This document shows, in pieces, positions 1 through 10,936 of a stretch of 64,000 nt of DNA. The position numbers and the translations under genes are program-made. The notes below the pieces were generated by a model that was given only the letters and a program-made list of their open reading frames with translations, was not told where the DNA came from and did not search any database. The stretch is from positions 482,639,900 through 482,703,899 of the forward strand of contig NC_081406.1 in assembly GCF_030272615.1 (NCBI RefSeq), written 5' to 3'. Position 1 is the first letter of the stretch; each line of letters opens with the position of its first letter. The stretch is from Cryptomeria japonica (lineage: Eukaryota > Streptophyta > Pinopsida > Cupressales > Cupressaceae).

Positions 1-800
1 ATTGCAACTGAAACAATGACTGAAGAATGGTGCAGTGTTCTAATTAGCTCTATTTCTGCATTGACTTTCCTTATGACTAAATGTATTGCAAACAAAACAT
101 TTACCATAAATTTTATAAGCATTAGGTTGTCTTACCATAGGTATTTTGTTCTTATTATGATTGCTTTGACCAGATATAGAGCTTTCTCTTTTCTCAAATC
201 CAAGTCCTCCCATATCACCTATGTTCTTCTGACTTTTTAGCATCTCATCCAACTTAGCTGAGCTAGCATTGAATTTTCTTTGTACTCATTAGTAGTGGTA
301 AGTTCATCTCTTAGAATTATGATATGTCTTTCATGTTCTTGCTCATTATTCTGGGACTATGTCAATTCAAGCTTGAACAGGTCATTTTCATGATTAAATT
401 TGTAACATTCATCAAATCTATCCTTCAAAGGCTGAATCAGGACTTCTTCATTCTTCTTCCTATCTTCAATCTCCTTTGTCAGCTTCATCACAGTGGATTG
501 CACTATCTCTAACAATTTTTGTACATTCATCTATCTTTTCTTGATTATCAATGCATTTCTCTTCTTTCTCCAGAAGTTTGTCCATCAACTCCTTTTTCTT
601 CTCTGTGGATGTGTTCACTTGATCTTTCAGTGATTCAATGAAATTTTCTACATCACTCAAATTTCTTCTCAAGTCACATGCTTCTTTCTTTGCTACATCT
701 AGGTCTTCAAGTGCTACATAAGTTGTCTCTCCAAACCAAAGTCCATTGATTCAATCTCTTGGATCTTCCTCAAGTTGTTAAGCTTCCTTAGAGGAACTAG
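1..800 (-). pseudogene. Copia-3 gag remnant
   Basis: Minus-strand reading gives a lysine- and glutamate-rich coiled-coil segment at about 672-466. A CCHC zinc knuckle (CFVCNTFSHKESQC) follows at about 110-65. Gag packages the retrotransposon RNA into cytoplasmic particles, and the knuckle binds nucleic acid. Stops and frame changes separate the two parts. The distance from primer-binding site to coiled coil is too short for a normal Copia gag N-terminus, so that part was probably deleted. No start codon can be assigned. The zinc knuckle plus neighbouring primer-binding site make the identification fairly safe. Confidence 0.7.
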
Positions 801-812
801 GCTCTAATACCA
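801..812 (-). promoter_or_regulatory. Primer-binding site of Copia-3
   Basis: The reverse complement reads TGGTATTAGAGC, one change from the TGGTATCAGAGC site of the other Copia elements here, which is complementary to the 3' end of initiator tRNA-Met. It lies two bases inside the LTR end at 815. Confidence 0.75.
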
Positions 813-1249
813 ATTGTTGGAATCAATGAACATTGAGAGTATTGGTATTTTGGTATGGTTTTGTCATTGATGTCAACACCTACTAAACACTTATCAACTC
901 TGGCACTTTGGAGAACCAGCAACATTCACCGGCAAGCAAGTGACTCATGCACAGTCACCAGTATCTGGTACACCAACAAGATATAATGGACACCTTGTCT
1001 TGGAGTTTTGCTTATTGGTACATTAGCATTTGCATATTTGCTATTACCGGCAAATACGTCCAGGTTACACCGACAGGTTTATCTTTTCCAGATCAGCATG
1101 GCACGCTATGGAGATGACTTATCATTATTGTAAATGCATTAAGCCGACATATTGAATTGATTATTGCATCAGGTATTAATTGATATGTAAAATAATTTTA
1201 TTGTAATATCTTGTAGAGCTGACCTACTAAAATTGGTCTTAGGTTATGG

Positions 1250-1257
1250 TATAAATG
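1250..1257 (+). promoter_or_regulatory. TATA box of the Copia-1 LTR promoter
   Basis: TATAAATG is followed at once by the family's repeated TAAGATCTTA motif. The same arrangement occurs in the solo LTR (31925), both Copia-5 LTRs (reverse, 39868 and 45455) and, as TATAAATA, in Copia-6 (47650). In Copia-1's 3' LTR it has decayed to TATACATG (6409). Confidence 0.6.
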
Positions 1258-1794
1258 TAAGATCTTATTTGTAAGATCAATGGAAAAATGCGAAAAAGGA
1301 TTGTGTGAAGGTATATGCGAGAATAAGTAGAGCCATACACACAGACATCATTTGAAGATTGAAGGAGGGTTTTTGTGAAGACAATTAGAACTACACCGGT
1401 ACTGACTCCAGCATATGAAGATGATAATTTTAGCAGTACATTCTTATTGGATTTAACCATCCAATTGTAGTCAGTGTGACTCCCATTTTGTGATTGAGCA
1501 GTGAGCTCTAGGCGCTTGGCCTTTCTGCATGTGCAGACCCATTTATGTACACTTACTATATGCAGTAGTATCATCTGATTGTGGGTAAGATTTCCCACCA
1601 TGGTTTTTCCCCTTATAGGGTTTCCACATACAAATATTGGTGTTATGTGTTGTGGATGACTTTGTCTTTATGTTTCATGCACTAATCATTACCGGTATAG
1701 CAATTATCTGTTAAAACTATCTATTGACATGTTGAACTGGTTTACTAGTATTAAGCATTAAGTTGGTTAAGTTGTTTTTGGTTTGAATTTATTT

Positions 1795-1830
1795 GACAAC
1801 TAATTCAACCCCCCCCCCCTCTCAGTTGTC
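1795..1830 (+). other. C-rich hairpin at the LTR end (U5), Copia-1
   Basis: GACAAC and its downstream complement GTTGTC enclose a run of C residues, 14 bases before the LTR end and next to the primer-binding site. Equivalent hairpins lie at 6954-6993, 32471-32505, 39296-39328, 44884-44916, 48175-48208, and, with a different stem sequence, at 7132-7165 and 27677-27706. Confidence 0.6.
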
Positions 1831-1846
1831 TCTGGGACCTAACAAT

Positions 1847-1858
1847 TGGTATCAGAGC
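1847..1858 (+). promoter_or_regulatory. Primer-binding site of Copia-1
   Basis: TGGTATCAGAGC, complementary to the 3' end of initiator tRNA-Met, lies two bases after the 5' LTR. It primes minus-strand DNA synthesis in Copia elements. Confidence 0.9.
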
Positions 1859-1900
1859 CTAGTCCTCTTTTGCAAAAGTTTAACAACTTGAGGAGATCCA

Positions 1901-2970
1901 ATGTCTACTAACTATTTCAGGAAGGATAGTCCTAAACTTGATGGAACCAACTATGGCATATGGAATATTAGAATGGAGACACATCTAAATTGCATTGGAA
2001 AGGACATTTGGGGTGTTACAAAGAATGGTTATACTGCTCCTACTTAGAGTCAGCCCAATCCACCCAACCTGACTAAAGATGAGGAAAATGATTACAAAAC
2101 AAGAGAAGCACTTTTGAGCGCATTATCTAATCGACAAATCATGGGACTATCATATAGGTCTACTGCTAAAGCTATTTGGGATCATTTGGAAACACTGAAT
2201 GAAGGAGATTCCACAGTCAAAATTGCAAAACTTGAAAGCTTTCGGGTCAAGTATGAAAATCTGAAAATGGAAGAAAATGAAAGGATTTCTGCTTTTATGG
2301 AATGAGTAAATGAGATTGTTTTGGGTATTAAATGTTGTGGAGGAACCTTAAGTGAGGATGAAATTGTTTCAAAATTTTTAAGAGGATTGCCACCAGCATA
2401 TAAAATGAAAGTCGCTCCTATAAATGAGTTAAGAACAATGCCTAATACATCAGTCACTAGGGATGCATTGATTGGGAAACTTTCAGCTTTTGAAATTGGA
2501 ATTTGGTCATGTTGCTACTATAAAGACAGATTTGGCCTTTAAAGCATCAACATCATCTGCTCCATCATTTGACAAATCTGATTGGAAAGCCTTTTATGCA
2601 AGAGAACTTGAAGAAAGCAGGAAAGAAAATGAAGAACTTGAAGCACTATTTGCAAGGAAAATGCCTAAAGGTCCAGTTGGAAGTAAGTATGAAGGTAAAG
2701 CATCCTTTAAATGTTTTAACTGCAATAAGATTGGTCATATGGCTTCAAGATGCCCTGATAGACATGCTAGACTAAGAGAAGAAGATAGAAGAACATACAA
2801 GCCTAACCCTAAATATCAGAGATACAGATTTAAGAAGAATAAAGACAAATCTTGTTACATTGCTGATGAAAGTGTGACTGATGATTCTGTTGAGGATCCG
2901 ATAGACAATGGATGGGTTTTTGTTGCTATAATAGAAGATCAACCGACACCTACTGCTCAACTGGTAGAAT
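1901..2970 (+). pseudogene. gag: Copia-1 gag (broken)
   Basis: The ATG at 1901 opens MSTNYF, as in the gag of Copia-5. The reading frame stops at about 2047 and 2303, shifts near 2500 where two bases are missing relative to Copia-5, and stops again at 2968. Before the shift lies the UBN2/DUF4219-type retrotransposon gag region (for example YENLKMEENERISAFME). After it comes a CCHC zinc knuckle, CFNCNKIGHMASRC, at about 2713-2754. Gag forms the cytoplasmic particle. The order and motifs leave little doubt about identity; the gene cannot give a full protein. Confidence 0.88.
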
Positions 2971-4400
2971 AGGCCTTGGCAACTAAAGTTGAAGTAAAGG
3001 ATGAATGGATCATTGATTCAGGATGCTCACATCATATGACAGGAGACAAAGGTAAATTATTGAACTTTCAAGAATACAATGGAGGCTTAGTGAGATTTGG
3101 AGATGACAAAGCTTGTTTTATCAAAGGTAAGGGTACAATATCTCTTGATGGTAAGCATAAAACTGACAATGTGTACTATGTTGAAGGATTAAAGCATAAT
3201 CTTTTGAGTGTTGGTCAATTAGTTGAGAAAGGATTTTAGTTACAATTCAAAAATAGAAAATGCAAAATCATGAATAGAACTGGTTTGGAAATTGCAACCG
3301 GTAATCAGACTAAAAGTAATATCTTTCATTTGAATAACAGTGAACAGACATGCTTAATTGTACATTTTGATGAAAGTTGGTTATGGCATAAGAGACTCTA
3401 AACTTTGATTGCATGATAAAAATTAGTACTATTAAGGCAGTTAGAGATTTACCTAAAATTTTCAAACCTCACAATACAGTATGTAAGGAATGTCAATTTG
3501 GAAAACAAGTTAGAGCTAGTTTCAAAAGTATTCTAGAAAAATCCAATAATGCTCTTGATTTAATTCACACTGATTTATGTGGTCTAGCTAGAACTAAAAG
3601 CTTACAAGGTGATAGATATTTCATGCTAATCATTGATGACTATTCTAGAATGTGTTGGGTTACTTTTCTTAGAGAAAGATCAGAAGCACTTGGAAAGTTC
3701 AAACTATTCAAAGCAATGGTAGAAAATGAAACCAGTAATCAAATCAAATGTCTAAGATTAGATCAAGGAGGAGAATTTACATCTAAGGAATTTAATACTT
3801 TCTATGAAGTAAATAGAATCAGAAGACAGCTATCAGCACCTCGGACACCACAACAGAATGGAGTTGTTGAAAGGAAAAACATAACTATCTTGGATGCAGC
3901 AAGAATTATGTTATCAAAAGCAAACCTTCCACATGTATATTGGAGAGAGTCGGTCAATACATTGGTCTATACATTCAACAAAGTTCACATCAAAGGTTAA
4001 ATCGGTAAGACCCCTCATGAACTATGGTTTGGTATTACTCCTACTCTTAAATATTTCAGAATTTTTGGAAGTAAATGTTATATTAGAAGAGATAAGTATA
4101 TTGGCAAATTTGATCCTAGAGGTGATGAAGGAATATTTCTTGGTTATTCATCTAAAAGCAAGGTATATAAATGTTTTAACAAAAGATTGTAGAAAATTGT
4201 TGAAAGTACAAATGTAAAGATTGATGAACAATTCTAAGGAACTTCAAGGTATATAGACTCTGAACCGGGAATAGAAATTTTGACAAATGAACCTACTCTG
4301 AATCCACCAGTACAAAATAAATATCTAGTTACCCTAGTATCATCTGAGAATTCCAAAGTAACTGAGGAACAACAACAAACAAAGACACCCTGATATGTAA
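2971..4400 (+). pseudogene. pol: Copia-1 protease and integrase (broken)
   Basis: The aspartic protease active site reads WIIDSGCSHHMTG at about 3007-3045. A stop at 3237 and a short deletion near 3400, inside the GAG-pre-integrase zinc-binding segment (HKRL then a frame change), follow. The integrase core is open from 3413 to 4000: D in HTDLCG, D in IIDDYS, D of LDQGGEF and E in NGVVERKN are visible, so the DDE residues survive in this piece. The C-terminal part (4000-4400) is in another frame with stops. This is part of one Copia polyprotein. Confidence 0.87.
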
Positions 4401-4402
4401 GA

Positions 4403-5612
4403 TTGAATCACTCTGAAGATCAAATAATTGGAAACAAGTTTAAAGGAGTTATGACAAGAGGAAGATCAGGAAATGAAGATGTATGTCTTATTTCTCAAAT
4501 CGAACCATCATCAGTTAATGAGGCATGTGAAGATAAATTTTGGATTAAAGCTATAGAAGAAGAATTAGAACAAATTGAGAAAAATAACACTTGGACATTA
4601 GTTCCCCGGCCTAAAGATAAAAATGTAATTGGAACCAAATGGATATTTAGAAACAAACTTAATGAAGATGGTAAGGTTATCATAAATAAAGTAAGACTAG
4701 TGTGTAAGGGATATTCTCAGAAAGAAGGAATCGATTACAATGAAACCTTTGCACCGGTAGCTAGATTTGAGGCAGTTAGATTATTTTTTGCTTTTGCAAC
4801 AGATAAGAACTACAAAGTATATCAAATGGATATTAAATGTGCATTTCTGAATGGAGAACTCTAAACCAGTAAGCACACCTATGACTACAAATGACAAACT
4901 ATCACTAAGGGATGAATCTACACCTGTTAATCCAACTAGGTACAAATCTATTATATGAGGTCTACTATATTTGACATAGACTAGACATGATATCATGAAT
5001 GCACTATGTATTGTTTCAAGATTTCAGAGTAATCCTAGAGAAAATCATGAATCAACAGTAAAAAGGATTTTTTGGTACTTACAAGGCACTACAAATCTTG
5101 GATTATGGTATCCTAGAGATGAAAACTTTGAATTATGTGCATACACAGATGCAAATTGGGTAGGAGATGTGGATGATAGAAAAAGCACCACTGGCGGAGA
5201 ATTCTTTCTTGGAAACAGACTAGTTTCTTGGCTGAGTAAGAAACAAAGTTGTACATCCTTATCAACAGCAAAATCAAAATATGTTGCAGCAACAACTAAC
5301 TATACATAGGTACTATGGGTCAAGCGAATGTTTAAAGACATAAAGGTAAAATGCAAGGAACCTATTACTATCTATTGTGATAACACTGTAGCAATTGATA
5401 TATCTAAGAATCTGGTATTACATTCCAAAACCAAACATGTTTCTATCAAACTAAATTTTCTAAGGGAAAATGTTGAAGCAAAGGAAATAAAACTGGTTTA
5501 TGTGAATACTAAAGAGCAGATTGCAGATATCTATACTAAACCTCTACCTAAGGAGACTTTTGAATATCTTAGAGATCAGCTTGGGGTCATACCCCCACCG
5601 GTAGAGACTTAG
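4403..5612 (+). pseudogene. pol: Copia-1 reverse transcriptase and RNase H with RT core deleted
   Basis: The RT N-terminal part is open to 4864 ([17 protein letters not shown], then [14 protein letters not shown]). It then jumps to sequence that in Copia-5 lies roughly 560 bp further on, so the whole FVDD catalytic centre is missing. The join sits in an ATGGAGA heptamer present at both ends of the missing part in Copia-5. RNase H follows (4995-5612): CAYTDANWVGDVDDRKS and SLSTAKSKYVAA carry catalytic positions, and YCDNTVAI is near the end. There is one stop near 5307. The element cannot reverse transcribe itself. Confidence 0.88.
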
Positions 5613-5684
5613 GAAGTTGATGATTATCATCAACCTGCAAAATTAACAGAGAAATATTTTATTCCATCTTTGATGGGAAGCTAC

Positions 5685-5954
5685 TTCTCAGGGGGAGTAG
5701 TTGGTATACTAAATTGATTGGTATTTTGTATATGAACTTGGCTTGGTAAGAACTTTGGCATTTTATGTCAAAGGGGGAGAGATTGGTATGGAAAAACACA
5801 AGGAAAACACATGTTGCTCCCAGGGGGAGAGACTATTACTCTTTGTATCTGTATTTTGATTTCGAAGATTGTTGGTTTTTGTATTTGGCATTTTTGTTAT
5901 GGCACTTTGATGGTTCTTCCATCTTGTGTTGCCATCAATGCCAAAGGGGGAGAT
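5685..5954 (+). promoter_or_regulatory. Array of four polypurine-tract-like sites before the Copia-1 3' LTR
   Basis: G-rich tracts of the form AGGGGGAGA occur near 5690, 5772, 5821 and 5945. Only the last abuts the LTR at 5955 and is the expected plus-strand primer. Three of the four (near 5690, 5772 and 5945) are followed within a few bases by TTGGTAT, resembling the LTR start. Confidence 0.65.
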
Positions 5955-7007
5955 TGTTGGTATTTTGGTATGGTTTTGTCATTGATGTCAACACCTACTA
6001 AACACTTATCAACTCTGGCACTTTGGAGAATCAGTAACATTCATCGGCAAGCAAGTGACTCATGCACAGTCACCGGTATCTAGTACATTGGCAAGATATA
6101 ATGATCACCGACACTTGGAATGATATGGAAAACACTTGGTTATGTCAAAGACATTGCGTGGACACCTTGTCTTGGATTTTTGTTTATTAGGAGATTAGCA
6201 TTTGCATATTTATTATTACCAGGTTACACCGGCAAGTTTATCTTTTCTAGATCAACATGGCATGCTATGGAGATGACTTATTATTGTTGTAAATACATTA
6301 AGCCGACATACTGAATCAGTTATTGCATCGGGTATTAATTGATATGTAAATTAATTTTATTGTAATATCTTATAGAGGCGACCTACTAAAATTGGTCTTA
6401 GGTTATGGTATACATGTAAGATCTTATTTGTAAGATAAATGGAAAAATGTGAAAAAGGATTGTGTGAAGGTATATGCAAGAATAAACAGAGCTATACACG
6501 TAGACATCATTTGAAGATTGAAGGAGGGTTTTTGTGAAGACAATCAGAACTACACTGGTACTGAATCCAGCATATGAAGATGCTAATTTTAGCAGTACAT
6601 TCTTATTGGATTTAACCATCCAATTTTAGTCAATGTGACTCCCATTTTGTGATTGAGTAGTGAGCTCTAGGCGCTTGGTCATTCTGCAAGTGTAGACCCC
6701 ATTTATGTACACTTACTATCCATAGTAGTATCATCTAATTGTGGGTAAGGTTTCCCACCATGGTTTTTCCCCTTACAAGGTTTCCACGTACAAATATTGG
6801 TGTTATATGTTGTGGATGACTTTGTCTATATGTTTCATGCACTAATCCTTACCGGTATAACAATTAACTGTTAAAACTATCTACGACATATTGAACTGAT
6901 TTACCGCTATTAAGCATTAAGTTGGTTAAGTTATTTTTGGTTTGAATTTATTTGACAACTGATTCACGCCCCCCCCCCCCCCTCTCAGTTGTCTTTGGGA
7001 CCTAACA
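5955..7007 (+). repeat. Copia-1 3' LTR
   Basis: The LTR runs from TGTTGGTATT to CCTAACA, 1053 bp, matching 840-1844 throughout apart from indels and scattered substitutions. A C-rich hairpin lies at 6954-6993. Confidence 0.9.
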
Positions 7008-7111
7008 AAGAGGGGGGGTGAATTAGTGTTATGCAATTAACAATTTTCTTAACCTAATTTTTTAACCAATGGATATAAATGAATAAAAAAAAACTAGAAT
7101 AAAACCATAAC
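7008..7111 (-). repeat. Middle piece of the Copia-3 5' LTR
   Basis: This is a short stretch between Copia-1 and Copia-2. It starts with the G-rich run and GTGAATTAG typical of the tail of a reverse-strand Copia LTR, and ends in ATAAC, the target duplication of Copia-2. Confidence 0.65.
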
Positions 7112-8380
7112 TGTTAGCATCGATCAAGAAGGAAGACTGAGAGGGGTGGGGGTGAATCAGTCTTCTCTAGATCTCCTCAAATTAAACTTCAGAACATAAA
7201 CTTATAAACTGCATCAATCACAAATAAGAAAATTAATAGCACAACACACAACACCAAAAAATTGACGTGGAAAACCCCGTTAAGGGAAAAACCACGGTGG
7301 GAACCTACCCACAGTTAGATGATACTCTGTAGTAGTATGTGAAAATATTACAATGGGGAATGCACATGAATTCAGACACACTACTCATTGCTCAAAAGAT
7401 ATTTTCTAGGAAGGCTACAGCCCTCAGGGAAGTCTCACTAACTTACAATATGATTCAAACTACAATCCAGAAGGAATGAACTGCAATGATAACATCTACA
7501 AATGCCTAATGGTAGTCTCGATTAAGCGCAGTTGTCTAGTTTACAACATCAATCTCACCAAAACACTTTTCTAAATGACATATCCTTGTTTGCACATTCA
7601 TTTCTCTCTGATAATGCAAACAAAATACTAACACCTAAATTACATAAGCATCTCACCTATATATACAAATCATCAACCTTGATAACAAGGTCATCTAAAC
7701 CCTCAACCCTCAACTCACAATTACAAAAATTATATTGCATGATACAAAGATCAACCACTAGACTAGTATTATGATTTACATTACATAGCATGGACCTAAA
7801 TCAAATTCCCAAATGATTACATCCATTGAAAATCCTACCAAGATCAACTGCAACATGCTACACCATTAGAAATACTGCATAACATGACCATCACTGATTC
7901 ATAGAAATCACCAAAAACTTACAATACGATTAATGTGGATCGCCAAAAAAAATAGAACATGACTAGGAAACACCAGCAAGCATGTTAGAATAATCCAGAA
8001 TGGTTGCACCAACACCTCATTTCAAATCTTCATTGGTCAATGTCTCAAAGCTCAAGAACACAACCAATCAACAACTATCACGAGGAAAGATAACTTGCAG
8101 AGGAAAAAATAATGAACCATGTGAAATGAAGATAAACAAGATTATCCCAAACAATAATCCAAAGTCTCAGCACAATATCTTATCACATCGGAATATATCG
8201 GAGGAAATACCAGATTTTGCAAAATAATGATCAACACAACCAAACTACAAAACTGGACCAAAAACTCTTCCCAAACTCACTGGAATAACTCATAGGAATA
8301 TGTTGATGTCAATGACAACAATATATCCTAGAAGAAGTAATGACAACAACCAAATACAATAATCTCCCCAATAATCCAAC
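7112..8380 (-). repeat. Copia-2 3' LTR (reverse)
   Basis: This is homologous to 27657-28930 from TGTTAGC to AATAATCCAAC. Both copies share the ACGTGGAAAAC-like segment, the ACCACGGTGGGA block and the TATATATACAAATC-like stretch. The last base(s) of the LTR head lie on the other side of Gypsy-1. There is a hairpin at 7132-7165. Short open stretches inside (for example 7532-7774) are not genes. Confidence 0.88.
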
Positions 8381-9508
8381 TGTAGACACCTAAAAGTAAT
8401 TATTTTTAATTACTTTTAATTCCTCACATAATTAATTAATTAATTATGTTAATTCAAATTCTCCTCAATATTAATTAAATATAATTGATATTGTCACTAT
8501 AGTATGTGAATGATTTATTTAATAAATCAATCCCTTTCTTTATTCTTCTAAAAATTGAATTCTCACAAATCTTCCTCTTAGCTAATTAATTTCAATTAAT
8601 TAGTTAACCCACATGCTTCCTACAAACCATCTTCTTAATTCATCATTAACCTAATAAAGTCTTCTAGAAACTTCCTAAACTCACTTAACCTTATTCTTCT
8701 AATTTTTAATTCCCTCCACTCATTCTCTCTTCTAGTCAAATCCTCCTACAAATCCTAAGGCCACCTAACATTTCCTCTAATCCCCTCTCCCAGAGAATTT
8801 TTAATTCCTTCTTATTCCTCCAATCCCCATTATTATCCCTTTTTGGAGAATTTTAAATTCCTCCTCCCCATTCTTCAAGGAATGTCACATCCCTTGCCCC
8901 TCTCAAGGCACATGGGGAAGTCTTCCCAATGCACTTTTCTCTTCTCGAGGCACCTTGTGAAGACTTCTCAATGTACCTTGAGAAGTGTGGAGACAATAAA
9001 TGCCTTTAAGCCATATCTCTTGGTCTCCACACCCTCTCTTGGGCCTTGTGTGAGCTCACAAGCAATCCTAGCCATCCATTCTTCCTCTCATCTTCCTACA
9101 AATTCAGGACTCCATCCCTCCATTCTTCATCTCCAAGTTTAGTAATCTTATGCTGCCCTTTTGAGCCTAGAAAAATCATTTTACCATCCTTATCATGTCA
9201 AAATCATCCTACATCCACACTTAATCATCTCATTTCCATCATCTTCCAAATCCATTCCATTTGTGCACAATATTGGAGAGCCATCCCCATCAAGCAAGCT
9301 AGAGGATCACATCAAGTGGAGCATCATCCAAGGGCGCCTTCACTTCATCAAGTTGCATCTAAAGGAGAAGGTATAAGGTTTGTGAGGTATATGCATTCTT
9401 ATTCTTGTTTTAAGCATTTCAAATTATGTCTTTCAATATTGTATGATTATATGTTTGATTTGCATGCTTATTAACTAATCCAACTCACAGGTCTTTTTCC
9501 CCTCTTCA
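8381..9508 (+). repeat. Gypsy-1 left LTR
   Basis: TGTAGACACC to CCTCTTCA, 1128 bp. It is shorter than the right LTR (1296 bp), mainly because of a missing block of about 146 bp near 8792 and one of about 24 bp near 9070, both at short direct repeats. The position of the TATA box in the right LTR (22731) reads TACAAATT here (9097). Confidence 0.87.
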
Positions 9509-10936
9509 CCAACAATCTCCCCCTTTGGAATTGATGGCAATATATGAATGTGAAAAACAATCAATGCAAAGAAAGAAGATATCACTAGCAAACTCCCCCT
9601 AAGATCAAGATAGATAAAGAATTTTTTCACATTATCTCTCTCCCCCTTTGACAAGAAAGCCAAAGATCACCAAAACAAAAAATCAAATTCTCTCCCATAA
9701 TAGAATCATGAATCTCTCCCCCCTGGGACACACAACCAAATCAACAAACTACTCCAACAAAGGAGCAACACCAACTCATCAATCCAGATAAATAGATTAA
9801 GGCTCTTAATTCCACCGGATCAATGCAACTCAATGCATCTAATTCTCATCAGGAGGGGTGGATACCCCTAACTTGTCTCTCAAATAGACAAATGTATCTG
9901 CAGGGAAAGGCTTAGTGAAAATGTTAGCAATTTATTCCTTTGTAGATACATATTCCAGCTTCACCTTCTATTCACCTATTTTCTCACTCAAGTGATTATA
10001 TTTTATTGATATATGCTTAGTCTTTGAATGTTGCACTGAATTCTTAGACATGTTTATAGCACTGTAATTATCATAGTATATAACAATAGGCTCATCATAG
10101 ATAACTCTAGTATATTTCAACATTTTCTTCATCCAAACTATCTGAGTGCAATTAATAACAACAATAATGTACTCAGCTTTAGTAGTAGATAAAGATACTA
10201 AATCTTGTTTCTTGCTAGCCCATGAAACCAAATTCTTACCTAAAATAATGCTCCACCAATTGTACTCTTTTGGTCATCAACATTACCAACCTAATCTGCA
10301 TTAGTGTAAGCACACAACATGAAATCATCATTCTTTGGATACCATAAACCATAATCCTTAGTTCCTTTTAGATATCTGAATATTCTTTTAACATCAGTGA
10401 CATGACTCTCCTTCAGATTAACTTGATATCTAGCAGCCATACACACAACATGCATAATGTTAGGCCTATTTTGAGTAAGATATAGCAGTCCACCAACCAT
10501 AGATTTGTACAAACTTTGATTAGCTTTAGGTGATTCATCATTTTTAGACAATTTACCACCAGTCACCATAGGAGCTCCAATCAGTTTGGAATAATCTAAT
10601 CCAAATTTCTTCAGAAATTCCATCACATACTTAGTTTGAGATATAAATATACCTTTTCCTGTCTGTGCAATCTGCAAACCAAAGAAAAGTTTCATCTCAC
10701 CGATAATAGACATCTCAAATTCTTTTTGCATATCACCGACAAACTTCACACTCATATCATCATCACCACCAAAGATAATGTCATCGACAAAGACTTCAAC
10801 AATCAAAATGTTATCTTTTTCAATCTTGAAGTACATATTACTATCAACAACACCTTTGATAAATACCAATTTTAGCAAGTATTTGTCTAATCTAGTATAC
10901 CAAGCTCTAGGGGCTTGTTTTAATCCATAAAGTGCT
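9509..10936 (-). pseudogene. pol: Duplicated Copia-2 segment: polypurine tract, RNase H and part of RT
   Basis: This is near-identical to 23143-24573, from the CCAAC target site through the polypurine tract (about 9514-9529) into RNase H and RT on the minus strand. The open part 10291-10878 contains the RT catalytic motif EVFVDDIIFGGDDD (about 10770-10810) and the segment LKGTKDYGLWYPK. RNase H is at 9968-10231 (SLSTTKAEYI, YYDNYSAI). The match stops after AAAGTGCT at 10936, where Gypsy-1 internal sequence begins. It is not an independent insertion: no LTR or target duplication marks its right end. Confidence 0.85.

Larger units (their letters stand above)
840..1844 (+). repeat. Copia-1 5' LTR
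   Basis: The LTR runs from TATTGG (family consensus TGTTGG, second base changed) to CTAACA. It lacks about 57 bp found in the 3' LTR near 6093-6150, which explains its shorter length (1005 against 1053 bp). It has a TATA box near 1250, a repeated AAGATCTTA/TAAGATC palindromic stretch just after it, and a C-rich hairpin (1795-1830) close to its end. Confidence 0.88.
840..7007 (+). mobile_element. Copia-1: full-span, defective Ty1/Copia inserted in the Copia-3 LTR
   Basis: The element has two LTRs (840-1844 and 5955-7007), a tRNA-Met primer-binding site, gag, protease, integrase, a broken RT, RNase H and a polypurine tract, in Copia order (integrase before RT). The flanks read gagag (835-839) and aagag (7008-7012), a 5-bp target duplication with one change. 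It lies inside the 5' LTR of reverse Copia-3, and removing it rejoins that LTR. The coding region has several stops, frameshifts and a large RT deletion, so the element is not autonomous. Confidence 0.88.

Noticed and set aside
1239-1601. 120-codon minus-strand open frame
   Set aside because: It lies inside the Copia-1 5' LTR and recurs in homologous LTRs (6398-6619), so it is a chance frame in repeat sequence.
9046-9474. 142-codon open frame and its homologue at 22737-23108
   Set aside because: Both lie in Gypsy-1 LTRs; low-complexity S/H/P-rich translation with no domain.
9509-10936. Considered as a separate Copia insertion in Gypsy-1
   Set aside because: No LTR and no target duplication at 10936; it matches the right flank of Gypsy-1 exactly from the CCAAC site.
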